A DNA stretch of 46,909 nucleotides from Candidatus Zixiibacteriota bacterium (GTDB lineage: Bacteria > Zixibacteria > MSB-5A5 > UBA10806), in assembly GCA_024641335.1 (NCBI GenBank), contig JAHEDG010000001.1:1-46909 (forward strand), given 5' to 3'. The notes beneath the pieces are model-generated. The model was not told the origin of the DNA, did no database searches, and saw only the letters and a list, made by a program, of their open reading frames with translations. Made by a program: the position numbers and the translations under genes. Shown piece by piece: positions 42,572 through 46,909 of this stretch (positions are counted from its first letter, which is position 1; each line of letters begins with the position of its first letter).

Positions 42572-43084
42572 ATGAATAAATGGACCAGGATATCGATATC
42601 GTCTTCGAGCGAAAAAACATCCGGCGGTTTTACCATGCTGGAGCTGATGATAATCGTGGTTATAATCGGATTGGTGGCGGCCATGGCGGTTCCGACATTC
42701 TATAAGGGAATGCCCAAGCTCAAGGCCCGTACAGAGGCTCGTAACGTGTTGAATCTGGTTAGGTTGGCTCGCAGCAAGGCGATCTCCGAGGGTACCCAGT
42801 ATGGAGTATATATCAATACGGCCAACAAGCAGTATCTGCTTTTTAAGGACACCTTGAATCCGACCTCGAAGACCTATGAAATCGGCGATCTGGTATCGTC
42901 AGGCCCGATAAATATAGAGCGGGATGTACTTATCAGCGCGCTTAACTTTACCAACGGCTCTGTGGTATTTTTGCCGACCGGGGAAGCGTCCCAGTCGGGA
43001 AGTGTTACTTTTAATATTTCCGGTGGGGGAGCTCCGTATTCGGTTTCGGTGCTGGCCTCGACCGGAAAATCGAAGCTGCAATAG
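42572..43084 (+). CDS. Type IV prepilin-like protein (GspH/FimT-like)
   Basis: A 170-aa protein starting MNKWTRISISS, with AGGAA upstream; the longer frame from 42512 is not needed. The prepilin signal is SGG-FTMLELMIIVVIIGLVAAMAV with the normal Glu at +5. The C-terminal domain (ARNVLNLVRLARSKAISEGTQYGVYIN, VVFLPTGEASQSGSVTFNISG) is typical of the GspH/FimT family, minor pilins at the pilus tip and in DNA uptake. It ends 181 bases before pilM, with a strong promoter between them. Confidence 0.82.
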   Translation: MNKWTRISISSSSEKTSGGFTMLELMIIVVIIGLVAAMAVPTFYKGMPKLKARTEARNVLNLVRLARSKAISEGTQYGVYINTANKQYLLFKDTLNPTSKTYEIGDLVSSGPINIERDVLISALNFTNGSVVFLPTGEASQSGSVTFNISGGGAPYSVSVLASTGKSKLQ

Positions 43085-43186
43085 CCTGCAGGCCAGGTCG
43101 GCTTCTCAATCCGCCAAAAAAAATCTCGATTCCTGTTAATTTTTATAGATTTAGGACGATAATAACTTTGTGCATGGTAAATTTTC

Positions 43187-43215
43187 TTGACATCGGTATT
43201 CAAAGCCGATAGAAT
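43187..43215 (+). promoter_or_regulatory. Sigma70-type promoter of the pilMNOPQ operon
   Basis: TTGACA (43187-43192), exactly 17 nt, TAGAAT (43210-43215). It lies 50 bases before the pilM ATG and predicts a start near 43222. Confidence 0.8.
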
Positions 43216-43265
43216 AGAGCGCAGGTGGTTGCAGACCTTTTGAGTAAATTGCAGGGGAACCCGAA

Positions 43266-44315
43266 ATGGGCATTTTGAAAAGATCAAAGTTGGCGGTGGG
43301 ATTGGATATAGGGGCTAATTCCATCAAGCTTCTAAAGCTCCAGCAAAAACCCGGCGGATATGTATTGAAAGCTATGGGTATAAAGGAGCTCCCCTTCGGA
43401 GCGATTTCTTCCGAGGAGATCAAGGATCGCGACGCTGTAATTTTCGATATCCAGAATCTCGTCGATCAAACCGATCCCAAGATCAAGGACGTAACCATAT
43501 CAATTTCCGGGCACGGTGTTATTACCGATAAATTCACCATGGATAAAAAGACCGGCGCTGAAGCCGAGCAGGCCATTCTTTTCGAAGCGGAGCAGCGAAG
43601 CCCGTTTGATGTAGAGGATGTCACCATGGATTACCATATTATCAGGTATGACGAGGAAGCCGGGAAGATGGAAATTCTGCTGGTAGCGGCCAGGAACGAA
43701 TTTCTGAAGAACTTTCTCGATCTGATTATGGATGCCGGTTTGAGGCCGGCGGTTGTAGATACCGACGCTTTCGCTATTCTCAACGCCTATGAGATTAATT
43801 ACGAGATGGATCCTACGAAAGTAACCGCCCTGATCAATATCGGTTTTGATATCACCAACATTGTATTTTTGAAAGACGGATTTTATCATTCCACCAGAGA
43901 CGTTTCCAATGGCATAAGACTGATTTTCGACGCCATCAGCCGGGAATTCAGACTGAACCAGGAACTGACATCAAAAGCTCTCAAAGGGGAAATGGATAAT
44001 TCCATAGATCAGGATATGTTCAAGGCCACGGTATCTTCGTCATTCGAGGAGCTTACCGCGGGAATCGAAGTGGCAATGTCGTATTTCAAGAGTTCATCGG
44101 GAGTTGACGATATCGACTGGATCGTGCTCTCCGGCGGCGGAGCTTTGGTGCCGTATCTGCCAGAACTTATGCAAAACAAATTAGGGATTCCGGTGGAGAT
44201 TTTCAATCCTCTGAGGAATATTGAATACGATCCCGATCTGTTTACCGATCATCAACCCGAGAAGGTGGCGCCGCTGCTGGCGGTTCCCCTGGGATTGGCG
44301 GCCCGGAGGCTTTAA
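43266..44315 (+). CDS. pilM: Type IV pilus assembly protein PilM
   Basis: A 349-aa actin-like ATPase. GLDIGANSIKLLKL (phosphate-1 loop, ~12-25), ISGHGVITDKF, EAEQRSPFDVEDVTMDYHII, and the C-terminal LSGGGALVPYLPELM (adenosine motif) are the PilM/FtsA-fold signatures. PilM sits on the cytoplasmic face of the inner membrane and binds the N-terminus of PilN. The stop overlaps the pilN start by one base (TAATG), indicating coupling. First gene after the promoter. Confidence 0.93.
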   Translation: MGILKRSKLAVGLDIGANSIKLLKLQQKPGGYVLKAMGIKELPFGAISSEEIKDRDAVIFDIQNLVDQTDPKIKDVTISISGHGVITDKFTMDKKTGAEAEQAILFEAEQRSPFDVEDVTMDYHIIRYDEEAGKMEILLVAARNEFLKNFLDLIMDAGLRPAVVDTDAFAILNAYEINYEMDPTKVTALINIGFDITNIVFLKDGFYHSTRDVSNGIRLIFDAISREFRLNQELTSKALKGEMDNSIDQDMFKATVSSSFEELTAGIEVAMSYFKSSSGVDDIDWIVLSGGGALVPYLPELMQNKLGIPVEIFNPLRNIEYDPDLFTDHQPEKVAPLLAVPLGLAARRL

Positions 44316-44968
44316 TGATCGAAATTAATTTACTCCCAAAGGAACTGCAGCACAGAAGATTCAAGTTCCAACTGGATAAGAACCTCATTTATGTCATTTC
44401 CGGCGGAGTAGCGATCCTGCTTATATTAGGGGCTTATAGTTTTATTTTTCAGGCCAACAAAATAAGCAAGATGAACGACGAAATTCAGCAGGCTCAGCAG
44501 AGGAAGGCCCAGTTCAGCGCGGAGATTCAGAAGATCGAGGCGATTTCCAGGAAGAAAGAGCAGATAACGGCCAGAATGACCGCTATTCAGATTCTCAATC
44601 AGAACAGGGACTACTGGGTACAATTAATGGAAGATTTGGTCAGGCGGGTTCCGGAATATGTCTGGCTGACTACTTTTCAGCAGGCTCCTCAGGGCGGGCA
44701 GACAGCCGCACCGGGTCAGCAGGCGGTGCAGGGCAAATCCACTTTGGAGGGCTACTCGTTTTCGCTAAATGCCCTGGCGACTTTTTTGGTCCGTATGAAA
44801 AAATCGGAGCTTTTTAAGAACGTGGAAATAGCGTCGATAGGCTTACAGGAGACTGATAAAGCAAAAGCATATTCATTTAAGTTTACTTATGAATTGGTCA
44901 TGCCCGGGCTGGAGGTGGCAGCCGCGGAAGGAACGCAGGTTTCTCCGGGGGCAGGGACTCAATTTTAA
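44315..44968 (+). CDS. pilN: Type IV pilus assembly protein PilN
   Basis: A 217-aa inner-membrane protein. The N-terminal MIEINLLPKELQHRR holds the INLLP motif bound by PilM; a single membrane helix (~27-47) and a periplasmic coiled coil (ISKMNDEIQQAQQRKAQFSAEIQKIEAI) follow, then a ferredoxin-like domain (LEGYSFSLNALATFLVRMKKSELF). A Gln/Gly/Ala-rich insertion (QQAPQGGQTAAPGQQAVQG) is unusual. It pairs with PilO to form the alignment complex. Confidence 0.92.
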   Translation: MIEINLLPKELQHRRFKFQLDKNLIYVISGGVAILLILGAYSFIFQANKISKMNDEIQQAQQRKAQFSAEIQKIEAISRKKEQITARMTAIQILNQNRDYWVQLMEDLVRRVPEYVWLTTFQQAPQGGQTAAPGQQAVQGKSTLEGYSFSLNALATFLVRMKKSELFKNVEIASIGLQETDKAKAYSFKFTYELVMPGLEVAAAEGTQVSPGAGTQF

Positions 44969-45020
44969 ACAGAACCACGCGCCGGCATTGTCGGTTTAAA
45001 ATTCATGTGGGAGGGAATAC

Positions 45021-45608
45021 ATGAATTTGCGGGATCCTAAAACCCAGGTTTTAGTAGTAGTCGCGATACTTTTCGCGGCCAGTTTTTATCTCTGGTTCGT
45101 TAAAATATTCGCGCCTCTTAACGAACAGATTACTGCCAAGGAAACTCAAAAGAACAGCATAATGGCTCAGCTTTATGAAGTTGAGAAGACTGCGGCTACT
45201 TTGGTCGATCTGGAAAAAGAATACAGCGATTTGGAATTGAGATATAAGAGGGTGGCTTTGCTGCTGCCCGAAGCCAAGGAAGATGAGGCTTTTCTCAATC
45301 ATCTGCATGCCGCCGCCCAGTTGACCGGTTCGACAGTCAAGAAGGTCACTCCTCTGGGCACGACGCCGTCAGAATTCTACGAAACCAATAAATACGCGAT
45401 CGAGGTATCATCCACCTACCACGGTCTCGGCAAGTTTCTTTCGAAGGTGGCCAATTTCCCGTTCATTGTCAATCTCTCGGATATAAATTTGAAATCGCCT
45501 TCCACGTCGCTTATGATGATGACCGGCGACTCGTCAAAAGAGGCCGAGCCAGTGACGGCGACTTTTATCCTCTTAACCTATAACGTAAAACAGGGGTTGT
45601 CGCAATGA
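45021..45608 (+). CDS. pilO: Type IV pilus assembly protein PilO
   Basis: A 195-aa protein with GGAGGG before the ATG. One membrane helix (~9-25) and a periplasmic coiled coil (EQITAKETQKNSIMAQLYEVEKTA) precede a ferredoxin-like domain (DEAFLNHLHAAAQLTGSTVKKV, YHGLGKFLSKVANFPFIVNLSDINL), the PilO pattern. It is the heterodimer partner of PilN and contacts PilP. Its stop overlaps the next start (ATGA). Confidence 0.92.
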   Translation: MNLRDPKTQVLVVVAILFAASFYLWFVKIFAPLNEQITAKETQKNSIMAQLYEVEKTAATLVDLEKEYSDLELRYKRVALLLPEAKEDEAFLNHLHAAAQLTGSTVKKVTPLGTTPSEFYETNKYAIEVSSTYHGLGKFLSKVANFPFIVNLSDINLKSPSTSLMMMTGDSSKEAEPVTATFILLTYNVKQGLSQ

Positions 45609-46486
45609 AGGCCGGAAATCAATTCAGGGCGTTTGGAATGTTGATTGCGGGAATCTTATTCTTAAATTCGCTTCCCGTGCAGGGCGCCAATTATCTGAAG
45701 AATATCAGTATTCAGAAAGCCGGAGATTCCCTGGCTGTGGTTATCTCTACCGGTCAACCCGGCGAATATACGGCTTTCCTTACAGAGTCGAAGCCCGAAC
45801 GGATAGTAGTGGATATCGAAGGCGTGATCAATGCCTGGACCAATAAAAAATTCACGAAATTGCCTTTCAAATCGGTCAAGGCAGTGCGCACCAGCCAGTT
45901 TCAATCGTCTCCCAATCCGGTTACCAGGGTAGTTTTCGATATCGAAAGATCGATTGAATTCAGAAGTTTTGCCAGCGGTTCCGATATAATATTGAAATTT
46001 CCGGTAGCCGAAGGGGAAACCGAGCTGGCCTCCTGGGACGCAGTTTCCGGCAAAGCCGCACCGACCGCTCGTACGCAGAAGACGGTAACGAAAACCGAAC
46101 CAAAACCGGCTCCTGCCGCCGAGACATCCAAACAAACATCGGCCGGGGTGAAGCTGGAATCTTATCCCAAGCGTCAAATTATCAATTATGGGACCTCAAG
46201 CTACAGAGATCCTTTTATTCCTTTGGTGGGACGAGTTTCCGGGCAGTTTTCGCCGGGGATCCCGGCCCTTGAGAACCTGACTCTGGTGGGCGTGCTCGAA
46301 GATATTGACGGCAACCGCGCGCTTCTGGAAGACGGCGAAGGAAACGGATATATCTTAATGCCTAACGATAAAGTTAAGAACGGTTATCTGGTTAACGTTA
46401 CCGAAAGAAAGGCGATATTCCAGGTTTCCGAATATGGCTGGACCCGCACCGTAGCTCTGGAACTGACTGTTCCCGAGATCAAATAA
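45605..46486 (+). CDS. pilP: PilP with N-terminal AMIN domain
   Basis: A 293-aa protein. Signal peptide (~1-27, VQGA); AMIN domain (~30-135: YLKNISIQKAGDSLAVVISTG, PERIVVDIEGV, NPVTRVVFDIERSIEFRSF); a Pro/Lys/Thr linker (~150-185); then the PilP domain (~200-293: YRDPFIPLVG, LENLTLVGVLEDIDGNRALLED, VKNGYLVNVTERKAIFQV). PilP bridges PilNO and the secretin. AMIN domains bind peptidoglycan and are normally found at the N-terminus of PilQ; here AMIN is on PilP. No lipobox is visible, in contrast to classical lipoprotein PilP. Confidence 0.85.
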   Translation: MKAGNQFRAFGMLIAGILFLNSLPVQGANYLKNISIQKAGDSLAVVISTGQPGEYTAFLTESKPERIVVDIEGVINAWTNKKFTKLPFKSVKAVRTSQFQSSPNPVTRVVFDIERSIEFRSFASGSDIILKFPVAEGETELASWDAVSGKAAPTARTQKTVTKTEPKPAPAAETSKQTSAGVKLESYPKRQIINYGTSSYRDPFIPLVGRVSGQFSPGIPALENLTLVGVLEDIDGNRALLEDGEGNGYILMPNDKVKNGYLVNVTERKAIFQVSEYGWTRTVALELTVPEIK

Positions 46487-46499
46487 AGGAGAAATGGCT

Positions 46500-46909
46500 A
46501 TGCGTAAGATATCAATCTGGATAGCAATGGTAATAGCGCTGGTTTGCGTCATATTCATAAATTTCGGAGCATTGCGCAGCCAGGACGAAACCGGGGTTGC
46601 CCAGACATCGACACCATCTATGAGGGTGATAAAGACCTTGTCGCTGACCAACGCGGATATCAGGTCGGTTCTGATGTATCTATCGTCATATGGCGGAGTC
46701 AATATCGTCGCTTCACCGTCGGTCGAGGGTACAGTATCGGTCAGGCTGTCCAATGTAACATGGAAAGAGGCTTTGGACATTATTCTGGATACCTACAACC
46801 TGGTGGGAGTCGAATCTGAAAACTATATCAGGGTTGTCAAGGCGGCCGATTATTATGCTCAGAAAGCGGCTGAGGAAAAGCATCTGATGGAGCAGGAAAC
46901 CATGGCTCC
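46500..46909 (+). CDS. pilQ: Type IV pilus secretin PilQ, N-terminal part (cut by window edge)
   Basis: The frame is open to the window end (136 codons). ATG at 46500 is preferred because AAGGAG lies eight bases upstream; the ATG at 46494 is too close. A signal-type hydrophobic helix (~5-25) is followed by MRVIKTLSLTNADIRSVLMYLSSYGGVNIV and VEGTVSVRLSNVTWKEALDIILDTYNLVGV, the secretin/TonB short N-terminal (N0) domain. The pore-forming secretin domain lies outside the window. No AMIN domain precedes N0, consistent with its transfer to PilP. Confidence 0.85.
   Translation, partial: MRKISIWIAMVIALVCVIFINFGALRSQDETGVAQTSTPSMRVIKTLSLTNADIRSVLMYLSSYGGVNIVASPSVEGTVSVRLSNVTWKEALDIILDTYNLVGVESENYIRVVKAADYYAQKAAEEKHLMEQETMA

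Noticed and set aside
1-46909. tRNA, rRNA, CRISPR arrays, insertion sequences
   Set aside because: No cloverleaf, rRNA-like stretch, regularly spaced short repeat or transposase motif was noticed on reading; a dedicated covariance or repeat search was not possible here.

Overview
The window looks like a Gram-negative, outer-membrane-bearing bacterium of the FCB superphylum. Candidate phylum Zixibacteria (or a close relative) is my best guess. The pointers are the many exported proteins ending in a YPNPFN...GLYxxxL...KxxLLK tail (FlgD-like, type IX secretion-style C-terminal domain), LVIVD and FG-GAP propellers, dockerins of the form GDANGDGxVNGLDVVFLVNYLKG, and a type IV pilus operon ending in a secretin. 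The taxon is inferred from protein style, not from a marker gene.

Layout. (1) 1-11128: secreted propellers on the minus strand (an FG-GAP protein cut by the window edge, a small exported protein, a kelch protein, a 707-aa LVIVD protein). They surround a plus-strand zinc-ribbon plus Ski2/Hel308-like helicase pair and a minus-strand two-lipoprotein operon (TPR protein plus BamB-like propeller). The block ends with an orphan C-terminal sorting-domain fragment. (2) 11193-23688: a 12.5-kb plus-strand virus-derived module with portal, probable small terminase, large terminase, prohead-protease-like protein, decoration-like protein, HK97-like major capsid protein, a propeller-like putative receptor-binding protein, two small structural or connector candidates, two proteins with clear signal peptides, and a small membrane protein. 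No integrase, replication, tape-measure, tail-tube or lysis gene is recognisable. A small counter-oriented gene with its own terminator sits in the middle. (3) 23945-29902: a YfaP-like lipoprotein, an FG-GAP protein and an LVIVD protein that both end in dockerins, and a cohesin-like protein directly behind them. (4) 29903-33091: a CPBP membrane protease and a zinc-ribbon/PEGA/TPR membrane protein, both minus strand. (5) 33398-41757: a tight operon of four exported hydrolases (two tandem Ntn-type amidohydrolases, an M36/M4-like metalloprotease, an M1 aminopeptidase), all with the same C-terminal tail. (6) 41964-46909: two prepilin-like proteins and pilM-N-O-P-Q, where PilP carries an N-terminal AMIN domain and PilQ runs off the window.

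How it fits together. Most genes serve the cell surface. Propellers and hydrolases carrying one shared tail are presumably exported by one outer-membrane route, while the dockerin/cohesin group could assemble into a surface complex. The exopeptidase, endopeptidase and amidase cluster fits extracellular peptide or amide scavenging. The capsid module is the most unusual part: it has what is needed to build and fill a head but no recognisable tail, and it is co-oriented with exported, fibre-like proteins. It could be a domesticated particle (GTA-like), a decayed prophage, or a short-tailed virus whose tail genes are too diverged to see.

No rRNA, tRNA, CRISPR array or transposase was recognised.
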